DNA of 64,000 nucleotides from Phoronis australis (Eukaryota; Phoronida; Phoronidae): the NCBI GenBank assembly GCA_002633005.1, contig NMRA01000002.1:2576766-2640765 (forward strand), given 5' to 3'. A program made the translations under genes and the position numbers. Below are positions 1 to 12,468 of this stretch, piece after piece (position 1 is the stretch's first letter; each line of letters begins with the position of its first letter). The notes under the pieces are model-generated. The model saw nothing but the letters and a program-made list of their open reading frames with translations. It made no database searches and was not told the origin of the DNA.

Positions 1-1656
1 TTTCTAGTGCATAGATTCAAACGTAACCCTGAATTAAAACTCATGATATTATACGATTTTAGAGGAAAGCAATATAAGAAACTTTAGTAACTTGAGAATC
101 TCACCCAAGCAGCGCTATTTGCGCAGAAAGTGATATTTTCTTATCTCAAAGTCCATTCGGTACAGGCACGTAAAAATGCTGAACCATTACTACGAAAGTA
201 TGCCTAGTTCTTTATCCTCGTCGCCAATATTGTTATGTAGGCAGTAACGCGGCGATTTGATATAACACATATTTTGGTTGATGATAATATTGGAATACTA
301 ACAATCAGGTCTGTGAGAGTCTTTTACAAACTGAGTGGAGAGTTCAGATGAATCGTATAAACAATCAACACATGGTTTTAATGTGTGGTCGGCACACCAG
401 TACAGCAGACAATAGATCAACGCTAAGCTCCGCCCACGTGACAGCCATATTTGTTTTGGTCGTCTGTCGTGCTTCACAAGTTCGAAAAAATGATTAAAAT
501 TACACTGTAAACAAGCAGGTATGTCATATTTTCTAAACATGAAGTAAATATAAGCTTTATTTCTAGTACTTCAACAAAAATTGGAACATAATGACCACGC
601 ATTCTGAACGAAATTTGATCTCAAGTGGCAATCGATGACCGCTTAACTTCAAAGCCGTTTTTCTCGGCTCGTGATTTCAGGCTAGTGACAAGATTCTCGG
701 GCCTATTTTTCCACAACACGTGGGTCAATTTTTACGAAAGTTGCAAATTTGAAATCCTCTAGGACTGAAATAAAATCGCGTGCCAGGGTTTTTTGATAAA
801 TGGACCAGATTTTTAGTTATTAGACGAAAAGTGACCAAATGACAAAAAGTGGCGCGCTTGCCCCAACTCACACACAAAAAATGCCACAAAATCAAGATCA
901 TAATGAATTTGTACATATATTTGGTATGGATAAGTAGAATATTGCGTAAGGAAACAGTTGATGATGATCCCTGTGCATTTTGAAAAGAAATTCGAGGTAA
1001 AATGGGATTTTTTGAAAATTAAAAAATACGATTTTTAAAAAAAAAACGAACTACAAAAAAAAACTTTTTTTTCGATTTTTGTCACTTTCAGAGTCATGTC
1101 TAACTAGTTAAAACTCCCTTTTGACTCATTTTAGTTAGGAACCTGGAGATTTGATCAGTGTATAAACCTACCTTAAGACAAGAAGCGTGAGAAAACAAAA
1201 GGGGGGCACATGCCTTGCACTCCCAAGCTTCCATAAAACTTTGCCATCGTATTTCAAAAACTTACGGCGTTCATTATATTTCATTAGTTTTGCTGTTCAA
1301 AATTGTTTCAAATCTCATAACTCTCGATGTATGATATGGAAAATTCGAGTGCTATGGGACAGCGTCAATTTTATGTAAATGTGAAATCGTATACCTACAT
1401 TGTACCAAATGCCTTTTATAGTGCGGTCCCGAAAAAGGTTAACCATCTGTGAAAGAACGAGAGCATGAGTAACGGTAAACTTTATTTCTTCGTTGGTTGC
1501 TCGATTCAACTGCAAAATTCAAAATGTTTTAGCCGTTACAAAGTCACATGGCTAATAATTCACACTGCCTACATGCGTACTCAAACAAACGTGAAACTAC
1601 TACCTAATCGTAAGTACGAACGCGTACTTATAAAAACGTCAAAGTTGTGGCGGTAT
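1..1656. other. Non-coding, AT-rich; no gene seen
   Basis: I find no convincing gene. Open frames are short and have no recognisable motifs or paired splice sites. A/T-rich homopolymer tracts lie around 1020-1075. Confidence 0.6.
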
Positions 1657-2067
1657 AATAAAACTTCCTACAAGATAGAAAGAATACAGTGTAGATCAGC
1701 CAAGTTGGTCTTAAATGACCACTCCAGATACTTCTCTGTTACGTCTATGCTTACCAGTCTCAGATGGCCCACTCTCCAAGAAAGACGTGCTCACACAACC
1801 TTTTTGCCATTCCCCACACATAGCTTCCTCCCCTACATATTTCTAGATCACGTAATTCCCACTCACATACCTTTGAGAGAACACATGCGTACTGCATACT
1901 GCGCAAACTCTATCTCCCATCTGTTTTACTATAGAGACGTGCACGAGTCACATCTCAAATATCAACTTTACTCAGTAAATTATAAAACTTGTTTTTATCC
2001 TGGCACTAACCCACACTTTGTTTTGTTGTTATTCTCACAGTTATGCACAGTTCAAATTTATCACTAA
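1657..2067 (+). mobile_element. Remnant of a non-LTR retrotransposon (LINE) reverse transcriptase 3' end
   Basis: A plus-strand frame open from 1465 to 2067 carries at about 1672-1788 a segment typical of the end of LINE reverse-transcriptase proteins: K-I-E-x-I-Q-C-R-S-A-K-L-V-L-N-D, then S-V-T-S-M-L, then W-P-T-L-Q-E-R-R. In intact elements this lies after the polymerase palm and thumb. The catalytic FADD-type motif and the endonuclease domain are not visible upstream, and the frame diverges from the family after about 1890. I read it as a 5'-truncated, degenerate copy. The family call rests on motif recognition; the clade (Jockey/CR1/RTE-like) is not resolved. Confidence 0.7.
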
Positions 2068-5000
2068 CATGCGCCAGCATATAAGGATCGGTACTTCGAT
2101 CGTTTGTTAAACCGGAAGAAAAAGAGACAATCAATATACATGTTCTTACACGAATTGGGCATAAATCAAGACGTCAAAAACTAACCAAAGTCATCGACAT
2201 AAACACTGGAGAAAGAATGAATCAACAATTGACACGTTACACCCCCAAACATGGTCAGCCACAAGCAGTCTCACATATGCAAAACACTATTCAAGAATAA
2301 AGGTTACGCGGTAAAAGCCGCATCACCAATACAACCAGCAACAGAAGGCCAATGGAATCGAACTACACTGAACACGTACATGTAAAGAGTATGTCGGCAT
2401 TTAAACATAGATTTGTTTGCATTATCAGTGTAGAATGGGGGCCGGAAGGGGGAGGTGGTGAAAAGGCGCTTTTCGGGGACTTTCAGAGGCGCTGTGTATC
2501 ACTTATGTGCGCCAAAAATTGGTTAGTGCATACAATTTTTATGGAAAAGGGTTACATACTTCCACTTACCACCGTAGAGAATGGAACCCACTGGGCCATT
2601 GTTTTTGATCCTGTGTGAGACGCTCCTGACTAAACGTTTTACAATGACGCTTCCAACCTTTTACTTACAGTTTTTGACGCGGATTGTTTTCGGTCATGAG
2701 ATTGGACGAAGTGGACATTCCAAATTTCCAAACACTGGATTTGCTTCACGACGCTTAAACTGGCCGTCACTCATGTGCATGGAAAATGAAATTCAGAACT
2801 CTGTTGACTTTGATTCTATCATTAAGCAATTCTCTGAAAAGAAAGTTCGCAAACGCTTGCATTGTATGCTTAAAGGCATGATAGGCCCTACAAAGTAAAA
2901 AATATTAATCAAGCCATTTAGTAACCTAAAACTAGACCTATGGATTCGATTTTGATTACAATATAAGCCATGAAACCAGAACACGCCTCACAACTAATTT
3001 AAAATCAAAATAAACAACCGATTTCTCTATTGAGTGAAACGGATATTACAAGTCTGGAGCCGTGATTACCAAAATACCCACCGGTGCATGGTTCAACATT
3101 CCTTAAACAAGCATTGAACACAAAAACTCGTAAAGAAAACCTTTTAAACAGCTCACGGCGGATCTACTTCATGGGGATGCTATCGTGACAGTTATTCACT
3201 TTGAATATACTGCAAGAATTTCCATAAAAAATCGTCAGATTCACTATTTTTGAAACACAGACAAAATGAAAATTCTTTCATCCCAATACAGTTTTCAAAT
3301 TCTCCTACCCTACCAACATACATGGGCGGATCCAGGATTTTGAGTTGGGGGGCAGGGCAGAGTATGTCAAATAATATTTCATTTAGTTTTAAATTACAAA
3401 TTATAAACGATCTGTCGAATGCTTGTCACTTAGTACATGTAGTTGATTTTTCTCCCACAAAGCAGTCTCATTGTTTGGTGCGGCAAGACATAGACGTAGC
3501 ACATTTCCCTCATAATATGGGAAATGTGACCTTTGACCTTTGATGTAAACAAAACAATGGCGATATCACGGCCAGCCATATTATAAGGGAGATTTGAAAA
3601 AGGAAGAGTTCATAACTCGCCTGTTTTTCAAAAATAGTTAAGCTGACGATTTTGTGTAGAGATGTTTGCAATATTCAAAGTGAACAACTATCACTTTAGC
3701 AACCACAGTTTCAAATGGAATATCATCGTGAAAAAAATCGAGGATTGAGTGGTGTACTGCGTATTCAGGGGACTTCCGCCGTCTTTAGTTTGCATTTGTG
3801 GGACTGCAGCGGAAACCGATGAACGTGTGCCAATTGTGTTTGCATTTCAGAACAATCCATAGGCGGTACTTCACATCGACACATTAGAAGACTGTCGCTG
3901 CGTCTTTACAGATTAAAACGCATCGGATCGAATAAGAACAGAAGGCTGTAACCAAAATTTTGCATTACTTTTGAATAGCATGCAGTGCAATGAAAAAATC
4001 CTTAAATCAGTAATTCGCTTTATGAGCTGTACGTTGCATATTTTGGTAACAGCCATGACCTGGGATGTGTTCAGTAAGGCTAGATATTAACCTTTAAAAA
4101 GATTTTAATCGTCCAACCACTTTCAGTGGCGGTTAGTTTGCTGTGTCAGAAGCCGATTCAGAGAGCAGATTCCCCCTCCCTCTTTGGCCGACTAAAAATG
4201 AATTGATTGTAAAATGACACAGATACAAATTATTGAATTTATTATTTTGCGGCTAATCGTGGACATGCACTGTGCGTGAGAGGGGAGTGGATATCAAAAT
4301 GAAAAGTGCTGAGTTTCCCTCATGATATCCGGCTGGTACCAAGGTAAGGTAGCAAATAATTTTGTGAAACACCTGCGAGATCTTAATGTTGCAGAAGCGT
4401 GATTTTGCGTGATTTCGCTACACTGTAGTTTTGTAGTGCTGTGGTGCGTTTCAGCGCGAGTGTCTTCGGAGATTCGCAGTATCACGCAACATGACGAGTG
4501 TTTCGGTAGTACAGTACATGTAAGCTAGCAACCTTACCAGCGAACTCTGGCCTGAAATTGGTATCGGCGAAAGGCTGAAATGTTGACGTACATGTATGGG
4601 AACAATCTGTAAGTAAACACGTCATTTCTGTTGCAAAACTTTCTGTCCACAAATGGTTCTCAAGTCCTTTGCATTATGCACTTTACCTGGTTGCCACTGA
4701 CATCTAAAAGTGCATGTCTATTGTCAAGACCTCTGTTCCCTGCACGCGCTATGACTGGGCAGATGTTGAGAAACTTCTTGATCGAAGTAATCCCGTGTGC
4801 TTTCCCCGTAAGTGATAAGAACTCGTCGCTTAAGTGGCACTCAACAACTTTTGCCGGTTTTGGGCTAGAAAAACCAGGTGCAGACAGCGACACATCTCTT
4901 TTACACAGACATTTAAACTCCAAAGCGCTCTACTAAACAATGAGCAAGCGCGAGATGAGCGGACTATAAAGCAATCTGTTGCTACTGTATATATGAAAAC

Positions 5001-6972
5001 TGCATATGAAATATGAGTTCTGTAACATACCAAATGTATTTTCGCTCTTAAAATAACTTTTATTAACTTGAAATTCCAGCATAATTGGTACGTCACTGTA
5101 TAGTGGTTATTTTATTGCTTAGGCACAGATTCTTTGTAACACGGCACTTCAGCGTCTAAACATTTTTGACTTGTCGATGGTTATAGGTACATGCACAATT
5201 AAAGCGATATTCCGTTTTGTATTTTTTATTTTAAGTGTGCTTCGACAACGAATTACGTCACGTCTTCCAGTAGCATAAACTTGGTCTTTTTCAATGCCAA
5301 GCTGCTGTGTTTAACCATGTGCTGGGTGATTGCCTTCCCGAGGTTGGAAAGGGTAGACTGTGACACCTAGTCAAATATAATAAAAACAATCACAACAAAA
5401 ACGAGCAACGTGTATATCAACAGACATTAAAGACGGAAAGTTGCAACTAATCAGCTACAACTTTTTAAAACAAGTGTAAATGGGTTGGGGAGAGAAGCGA
5501 AATTAATTGTGAAGGCCGCGGGGGCAGGGGCAATTTGGTGTCCACTGGGGATGCGCACATGTGTCGTGGCCCTCCACTTAAGAACTTCTTCATACGCTTG
5601 TAGACTACCATTTTCAACTTTCAACACCCACTTATTTTAAGTTATTGTGCAATATAAAGAAGTCTTGCACCATTAAACCCATCCTTTCTGGAAAAAATCT
5701 ACGTTTTGAGTCATGCCACTTATCATTATAAAATTGGTCGTGTCTTATTCCTTACTCAGCTCTAAATCGATCTCTGGGCTCGGAAAAAAGAAGAAAAAAT
5801 CATGACCTTGGCTTGAAGATATTACGCACTGTCAGTTATTTTCAAGTGCAGAAATCTCACCTGGTTTGACCAAACAAAAAATTGCGACCAACTGAATAAT
5901 GATCAGTGATATAAATCAAAATCTGTCTTTGACCAACAACGATAATGAGGGAAATTTTGTGCATACAAAATAGAACGAAATTGTTAGACGCAGTCAACTT
6001 CTTTGTATGTGCACAACCCAAATTCTCATCTCCATCCTTATCCATATTACAAGTGCACCTGTAAGGGAAGTCGCTGATAAGATTATGTGGGACTAAGAAA
6101 CATCAAATTTGGCAACGTATTTAGCTAATGGTCGATCGACTGCTGGGCTTTATGCACAGATCTTCAAAATGGAGGGTCTCAAAAATAGGACTTCTATGAT
6201 TTTTATGAAAAAGCTGTTCAACAAAATGAAATGATAATTTAGAAAAGTGCAACAGCATTTCTGGGATTTCATCTTAAAACCTTTATTTGAAATGAAACCT
6301 GGTGAGCAGATGATGGACATTATGGTTCATCCAGGTCAATTACTGCGTGCAAACATTAAACATCACAGCTTCTGAAACGCGCTATTTCACAAGAAATTCA
6401 AGAACCTGTGATTTGTAACTTTTCGAAAGTTGGTCAAGTTATTGATGCTGTTGCTTTTCTATCAATTTACCTTTCTTCTTTGACTAATTTTATCAAAAAG
6501 CTTGGTCACATGCCCCAACGAATATTCGATTGGTATAAAATCAAAACTCGAATTTTACAGACTTTTTACTTTCAGAAATTATTGACTTAATTCATAGTTT
6601 TGTAGATGTTTGACTAAACGCACAAATTTAACTTCAAAATTGTTAGAAACCTGGTTGCCGTCAAAAAAATAAAAAATAATTTGATTTCCAACGCTTACCG
6701 CATAAACCTGACCTCAACTCACGCCGAGATGTGGTTTCTAGGCTAATGGAAATATGATCTTTCGATATTTCTTGATACCATGTTCAAAAGCATAAAATGA
6801 CGTGGCGACACAAGCCAACTTGTTCAATTTGTTGCAAGCATTAACGAAATGACGGTTCTTTCCAAGACAAACATATCTAAATTGGTTAAAAATGCCTTAA
6901 AACTTATTTCATATCAGCAAATGGGCAAATAAAAAAATACTTAGGGTGGTGGAAGACGACGTTATGCCTGCT
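2068..6972. other. Intergenic, no supported gene
   Basis: About 4.9 kb with only short overlapping open frames on both strands, for example 4631-5096, none with family motifs. At about 3325 a GGCGGATCCAGG string resembles the transposon ends found at 43678 and 56965, but no partner end was found nearby. The missing last exon of the gene starting at 11286 might lie here, but I could not identify it. Confidence 0.5.
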
Positions 6973-9900
6973 TTAAATTTTCTTGTACATAAGTGCTACA
7001 GATGCGCCTCCGATATACTGTACCTCGAACAAGACTGTGTGGACGATTTTAAATATTTCGCCGTCTAGTTTTTCGTACACGTCTGGAATGTCACGACACC
7101 TGGCGGAAGCAGTTTGTACCATAGAGAGGGTAATCTGCGGCCTCACCAAATCCGAAACTTCTTGCATCAGACAAGTAGTTTGTTTCTTCAACGACATGGC
7201 TTCTGCTGCGCTGTGTACACAGGGTTCGTCTCCCGGGCAGCGGTCACATAGCAACAATGTAGGAATCAGTTGCTTCTGAATGTCTTCTTCCATTGCCGAG
7301 CATAGAGCATTCACCAACTGATACGCGTAAGATACAACAGTCTGCATGTTTCCCATAATGTCGTCGTCATCCGTTCTGGTTCTCATAAACGGTTTCTGTG
7401 ATGTTGAGTCCTCACGTTCGGATAAATCCACCAGTTCAGTGCTGTTGGCACTATCTTGGCCGCTCAAATCCGTTGCTTCGTCAGAGCAGCTCTTTAAACT
7501 TTCATTGCTGTGTCTGGCATTGGTGTTCCAGTTCGTTTGGCCAGTGTGCGTGTACGGTGATCCATAGAAAGGACTCGAATTTTGCGGTTTTGCGGCGTCA
7601 AAGTAGTTCGAGATTGGAGGTTTGTTTGAAGCAACATTGATCATTGTTCCTGGGTGATTTACGGTGACCTTGTTTCCAGCGGTGTCTCCAGAAAAATAAC
7701 TCGAATGTTTGAATCCTTCCGTGTTTTGATTGGCATTGTTTTTGTCGATATTTATACTTATATTGATGAAATTGTCTTTAAGGGGGTCCCGCGGAGCCCA
7801 GGCCTGCACTGGCACCGGCGGTCTCTCTAAAGAGGAAATCTTATCCTGCGTAGACATAATATTTTTTGTTGCTTTGGGCGGTTTGCTAACAGGACCGTTC
7901 GACGTGTTATCCATGTCGCGGTCGCCTCTCGGGGGAGTAGGCTGGAATTGTAATATCTTTTCGGATACGCTGTTCCGTCTGATGCTTTTATTATTCTGCA
8001 CATTGTTTGGATGATTCTCAAATTTAACTTCTGGTTGTGGCACTGACCTAGCTTTTGTAACAGCGTTTGGTGAATCTAAATTGGGCCTTAAACGATGAGG
8101 CACAAATTCATCACTTGACGTTTCAGTTTGTATTTGAAAAACCTTTTCAGCAACGCTGTTGCTTCTTGGTCGCGCATCTTGTTGTTGGCCAGTATTGCTG
8201 TACAATGGCGTCGATTGCTGAATCCTTCCAGGGTTACGTCCCATTTGAGTCAACATTCTCTGAGCACCTTCCCCTTGAACTCCAGACTTTGAGATAGCCA
8301 GAGCCAGGCGACCAGACTGATCAATCGAGTTTGCAGCTGAAAGAACCACGTTTGGCTGCATATACGGAAATCTGTTGGTAATACTTCCCTTGACACAACC
8401 GTCTGCGCTGACCGTGTTCAAGCGGTCATAAATACTGTCGCCGTTTACATTAGGTGCAACCTTCATACTGCTATACGTCGTATTTGACCTCGTTGCCGTT
8501 GACGGCACGTTTGCATCTCCCGCAGTTTTCTGTGTCCTGTTGTCGTAATACTGAGGAACCTGCTGCGGTGCATCTACACGTTTGTCATAGATTCGAAACG
8601 GCTCATCAGGTAAGTTGATATGCTTGTCATACATTGAAATTGGTTCCGTACCCAATCTGTTGTTAGCATCCATGATCCCGGTTGATACCGCGCTATCTAA
8701 CTGAGGATTTCTTTGACTGATGCTGCCGTACATTCGCTTATATTTACATTGGCCCGTCATACTTTCTGTTACATTCGGTGGGCGACAAAACTTGGATGAA
8801 TCTACAGGTGTTCGAGGTTTGTTCCATGTTTGTGGTACTGGCTCGGCATAGCCAAGCTGGGGAGCAGTTGCCGGCGTTCTAAACTTGTCATTGCCAAAAT
8901 TATTTCTCGGCGATTGTGTTGGTAAGTTGTATGTTGGTTCAGGTGGAACAACAGTTGCTGTGTTGCGTTGCCTTGACGCGTAGCTCTGACCATATAACAA
9001 ATGTTCATTGGTAGTCGTGCGTTCACTTGTTTTATCTTCATTCATGTACTGGGTCACTGCAGTGCTATCACCGGCGGATGCTTTGCTTTTGCTCAAGTTG
9101 GTAATATTTACGCCAGGTATACCGAATTTAGAAAAAGTCTGCAAAAGGACTCCAGGAATTATAGGGTACCTATTTGTGATGCTGCTACGAACGCGTGTGA
9201 CTGTGGCCTGATTTTCAGGAGCACAAAAGCGAGATGCTGTACTTTTCAAATCACTTGCTGGAGGCGCAGCATGTTTTTTTGCTTCGCGCTTTTCTTTTTG
9301 CGGGTATACTTTTTCGGTTTCACGGTTTGCACGTGGTGGGGTAATTTTAGGGGGAACAATTGCAGTATTCCCCGGAAAAAGGGGTGAATCGCCTTGGATG
9401 GTAGAAGACCAGGTTTTAGCATTCTGGTTTTTTGGATAAGCCGGCTCGTCTTGTGCGATTGATTCAGTAGAATCCCGCCTTTCCACGTTGCCATCCATTT
9501 TGGGCTTTTTTATATCGTCCACGTGAGCTGCCAATATTTCACGTGCGTCACCTGAAGGTACCGGTAAGGAATCCATTAGTCCCTTCGAGTTATCTTTTTT
9601 CCCCTTTTCCTTTGACTCCTTGTCACCGTCTGCCGTTCTCTCCCCTGGTTTATTCCCCTTCCCAGTCACGGACTTTTTTCGGTCTTTATCTGTATGTTNT
9701 GTACCTTTCAAATCACTTGCTGGAGGCGCAGCATGTTTTTTTGCTTCGCGCTTTTCTTTTTGCGGGTATACTTTTTCGGTTTCACGGTTTGCACGCGGTG
9801 GGGTAATTTTAGGGGGAACAATCGCAGTATTCCCCGGCAAAAGGGGTGAATCGCCTTGGATGGTAGAAGACCAGGTTTTAGCATTCTGGTTTTTTGGATA

Positions 9901-11286
9901 AGCCGGCTCGTCTTGTGGGATTGATTCAGTAGAATCCCGCCTTTCCACGTTGCCATCCATTTTGGGCTTTTTTATATCGGCCACGTGAGCTGCCAATATT
10001 TCACGTGCGTCACCTGAAGGTAACGGTAAGGAATCCATTAGTACCTTAGAGTTATCTTTTTTGCCCTTTTCCTTTGACTCCTTGTCACCGTCTGCCGTTC
10101 TCTCCCCTGGTTTATTCCCCTTCCCAGTCACGGACTTTTTTCGGTCTTTATCTGTATGTTTTTTCTTTTTAGCTGTTTTGTCGTTTTGAGGATTGGTTTC
10201 TTCGTTTTTCTTTGACACTTTTTTGTCTGATATTTTACCTGCGATTGTGCCTTCTTTAGACTGGCTTGCATCAGCATTTTCATCCTGTTTTTTATCATTT
10301 GAAGGCTTGCTGTCATCTTTTAAGTCTCCGTCATCACCTTGCTTAATTTCACTGTTTTCTTTGCTGTTTTTCTTGCCTTCTTTAGTTTTCTCGCCATCCA
10401 TCTTCTCCGGTTTCTGTTTCGATTTCTTTTCGTGTTTGGACGTCTCACCGCCAGCAGACTTGCTCTTATCAGTTGACTTTTCTCCGTCGTTTGTCGGTTT
10501 ATTATCAGACGAGCTCTTTGTCCCACCCGGGGACTTCTTGCCACTTTTAGATGGTTTGTCGCCCTTCGTTATAGACTGTTTTTTAGCAGAGGAAACGTCT
10601 CCTGCGTTGGTAGTAGATTTGCGTGTTTTTGCTTTATTACCTGGTGAACTTTTCGTTCCCTTGGGTGACTTTTTGCCACTTTTGGGTGAACTTTTACCTT
10701 TAGACCCAGACGGTTTCTTATCAGAAGATTTTGAATTTCCTTTGCGAGAACCAGCTCCTGCGCTTGTAGTAGATTTTCGTGTTTTTGTTTTATTACCAGG
10801 CGAACTTTTCGTTCCCTTGGGGGACTTTTTGCCACTCTTAGGTGAACTGTTACCTTTAGACCCAGACGGTTTCTTATCAGAAGATTTTGAATTTCCTTTA
10901 GGAGACTTCTTTCCTGCACTTGCGGTAGATTTGTGTCTTTTTGTTGAATTACCAGGGGAACTTTTGGCATTGGCGGGTGACTTTTTGCCACTTTTAGTTC
11001 CAGATGGTTTTTTATCAGATGACTTGTGTCCTTTTGCTTTACCTCCAGGTGAGCTGCTTGTCCCTTTCGGAGACTTTTTGCCACTTTTTGGCGATTTGTT
11101 GCCTTTAGCTCCAGGTGACTTACCTGTTGACGTCGCAGATACGGGCTGCTTTACCGACTTGTCATTTTTGCTTGTCTTTTTGTCTACGCCGTCTGCTTGC
11201 TTGCTGCCATTAGGTTTTTGTGCAGAAGCCTTTTCACCTTTTGCCCCTCCGCCATTACCAGACTTTCCTTTTTTACTTTCTGTCAT
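6973..11286 (-). CDS. Gene B: basic, lysine-rich array protein with SITNR motifs and cysteine-cluster C-terminal domain
   Basis: Function unknown. An ATG at 11286 opens a single frame of 1437 residues. Residues 1 to about 420 are extremely Lys/Ser/Pro/Gly-rich, with repeated GKKSPKG and SSPGNK units, many of them SPKK-like. Residues about 372-682 are a tandem duplication. S-I-T-N-R or S-I-S-Q-R motifs follow near residues 700, 850 and 972, and two R-x-N-S-V-x-E-K motifs near 1040 and 1108. Residues about 1300-1421 form the C-terminal domain shared with genes C, G and I, with the cluster C-D-R-C then C-V-H. At 7024 the sequence reads GAG then GTACAG, the same phase-0 donor position used in C, G and I. 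The last 17 residues (7023-6973) are therefore probably intron read-through, with a missing terminal exon further left. The basic N-terminus suggests binding to nucleic acid or another polyanion (inference). It lacks the phase-1 intron module of the other members. Confidence 0.8.
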   Translation of the reverse strand: MTESKKGKSGNGGGAKGEKASAQKPNGSKQADGVDKKTSKNDKSVKQPVSATSTGKSPGAKGNKSPKSGKKSPKGTSSSPGGKAKGHKSSDKKPSGTKSGKKSPANAKSSPGNSTKRHKSTASAGKKSPKGNSKSSDKKPSGSKGNSSPKSGKKSPKGTKSSPGNKTKTRKSTTSAGAGSRKGNSKSSDKKPSGSKGKSSPKSGKKSPKGTKSSPGNKAKTRKSTTNAGDVSSAKKQSITKGDKPSKSGKKSPGGTKSSSDNKPTNDGEKSTDKSKSAGGETSKHEKKSKQKPEKMDGEKTKEGKKNSKENSEIKQGDDGDLKDDSKPSNDKKQDENADASQSKEGTIAGKISDKKVSKKNEETNPQNDKTAKKKKHTDKDRKKSVTGKGNKPGERTADGDKESKEKGKKDNSKVLMDSLPLPSGDAREILAAHVADIKKPKMDGNVERRDSTESIPQDEPAYPKNQNAKTWSSTIQGDSPLLPGNTAIVPPKITPPRANRETEKVYPQKEKREAKKHAAPPASDLKGTXHTDKDRKKSVTGKGNKPGERTADGDKESKEKGKKDNSKGLMDSLPVPSGDAREILAAHVDDIKKPKMDGNVERRDSTESIAQDEPAYPKNQNAKTWSSTIQGDSPLFPGNTAIVPPKITPPRANRETEKVYPQKEKREAKKHAAPPASDLKSTASRFCAPENQATVTRVRSSITNRYPIIPGVLLQTFSKFGIPGVNITNLSKSKASAGDSTAVTQYMNEDKTSERTTTNEHLLYGQSYASRQRNTATVVPPEPTYNLPTQSPRNNFGNDKFRTPATAPQLGYAEPVPQTWNKPRTPVDSSKFCRPPNVTESMTGQCKYKRMYGSISQRNPQLDSAVSTGIMDANNRLGTEPISMYDKHINLPDEPFRIYDKRVDAPQQVPQYYDNRTQKTAGDANVPSTATRSNTTYSSMKVAPNVNGDSIYDRLNTVSADGCVKGSITNRFPYMQPNVVLSAANSIDQSGRLALAISKSGVQGEGAQRMLTQMGRNPGRIQQSTPLYSNTGQQQDARPRSNSVAEKVFQIQTETSSDEFVPHRLRPNLDSPNAVTKARSVPQPEVKFENHPNNVQNNKSIRRNSVSEKILQFQPTPPRGDRDMDNTSNGPVSKPPKATKNIMSTQDKISSLERPPVPVQAWAPRDPLKDNFINISINIDKNNANQNTEGFKHSSYFSGDTAGNKVTVNHPGTMINVASNKPPISNYFDAAKPQNSSPFYGSPYTHTGQTNWNTNARHSNESLKSCSDEATDLSGQDSANSTELVDLSEREDSTSQKPFMRTRTDDDDIMGNMQTVVSYAYQLVNALCSAMEEDIQKQLIPTLLLCDRCPGDEPCVHSAAEAMSLKKQTTCLMQEVSDLVRPQITLSMVQTASARCRDIPDVYEKLDGEIFKIVHTVLFEVQYIGGASVALMYKKI
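9240..10170 (-). repeat. Tandem duplication of about 466 bp inside gene B with an ambiguous base at the junction
   Basis: Two near-identical head-to-tail copies, about 9240-9698 and 9706-10170, each encode about 155 residues starting H-T-D-K-D-R-K-K-S and ending A-A-P-P-A-S-D-L-K. They differ at a handful of positions by eye. The only unknown base in this gene, at 9699, lies at the junction of the copies. The high identity implies a recent duplication, or an assembly joint between alleles. Confidence 0.9.
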
Positions 11287-12162
11287 TTTTGAAACTCAAC
11301 GAATCGGTGAAAGTATTACCCCTAGGAGGTTTTTCCTTTCATACTGAGCTCGCGAACCAGCACTCTTTAATTACTATGAAAGGCAGTGGCCTGTTGCTTC
11401 AATATTCAGTTGATTTTTCATGAAGACTATTAGGCGCCAGTTCTTCTCGTACTTTGGGCCGCTAGCGTTTTATGGAGACCGAGGCTTTTCAGTAAGCGAT
11501 GTTTGGCTCGTAAAATATCCTTTGTGGATATTGCCGCCTCTGAAATTCAAAATTGAATTCTGTTGATGCCGTAAACCAACGGTGATTTCAAATATGTTTG
11601 GCTTTAGCCATAAACATTTTATTGTCCAAAGAATCTGTGTACATTTTACGGTGCTAGTGAATAACAAAACCAATGTCACGAGCAACAGAAAACAGTTGTG
11701 GATTAGCATGTTGCTGAAAAATTATTGGTCGTTACATGTACATTGGCCATGATACATGATTGCATAATGAAGTAGCTGTCAAAATATATCTGAACTTTGG
11801 TATCAAAACTTGTTCAGGCAGTACATATGACCTTCTACAGCTGTAAGTGAAAACGTCCGAACTTTTCACATGATATTGCAGTCACCACTTTTAACAGTCA
11901 ATAACTTTAGCTAAATTGCATATGCAGCTAATTTGAAATTTCATACAGTTTGATAAACTATAGAACAATGAAACGAAATGATTTTTTCTGTGCTATACTT
12001 AACGTCTCTAACGTTGAGATTTAAACCTAATGGACAAACCTTTTGTCCCCTGACGAGATTCTGACTACATCACAACGGGACAGCAAATCATGACGTCAGC
12101 GAGAATTACTAGCTTGCATCACGCTCTGAACGGCCATAAAAATACACATTTGCACGTATGCC
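11287..12162. other. Upstream flank of gene B; no gene seen
   Basis: This minus-strand upstream flank should hold the promoter of the gene starting at 11286. I see no clear TATA box or other named element and no coding signal. Confidence 0.4.
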
Positions 12163-12340
12163 GCCTAAAAAATAGGGGAACTCAAATTTTTGAGAATGTG
12201 GATCTTTTACTAAAAAAGGGGTACGCTGAGAGCCATGAATTCTGCCTTCGCCGAATTCCTGCCTTTTTAGTGGACTTTTGTCTCATTTCTACTTTTTCGG
12301 ACTTTTTGTTTCTCTGAGGTAGACCTTTTTGCCTTCTTCG
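12163..12340 (+). repeat. Interspersed repeat, copy 1 (related to 58488-58672)
   Basis: This segment is similar, in the same orientation, to 58488-58672. Shared strings include TTTTTGAGAATGTG, CTTTTACTAAAAAA, CCTGCCTTTTTAGTGGACTT and GTTTCTCTGAGG. Neither copy carries a convincing coding frame. This is a dispersed repeat of unknown class. Confidence 0.75.
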
Positions 12341-12468
12341 CCAAATGGAGGCTCGTTCGACCCCCCCCCTTGGGTACGCGCATGCTCTTTGGGGTGGCTT
12401 AGACCTTATTATGCCTTGTCCGATTACAATTACTTCAGTTGCAAGTAGCTCCCATCTAATTCGTAATT

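Noticed and set aside
3318-3345. Transposon end (GGCGGATCCAGG)
   Set aside because: Resembles the ends at 43678 and 56965, but no partner end or duplication could be found, so I do not annotate an element.
4631-5096. Overlapping frames on both strands of about 90-100 codons
   Set aside because: No motifs, no splice sites in fitting phase and no composition bias; consistent with chance.
5857-6120. Possible terminal exon of gene B downstream of the donor at 7024
   Set aside because: Acceptors here either give immediate stops or are in the wrong phase, and no A-A-x(6)-G-x-x-I-x-D start is seen.
10193-11347. A 384-codon open frame on the plus strand
   Set aside because: It is the antisense of the Lys/Ser/Pro-rich start of gene B. 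Purine-rich repeated codons read backwards give long Leu/Pro/Phe-rich frames with no stops. The same holds for plus-strand frames at 20266-20676, 30556-30886, 51432-51914 and 60467-61099.
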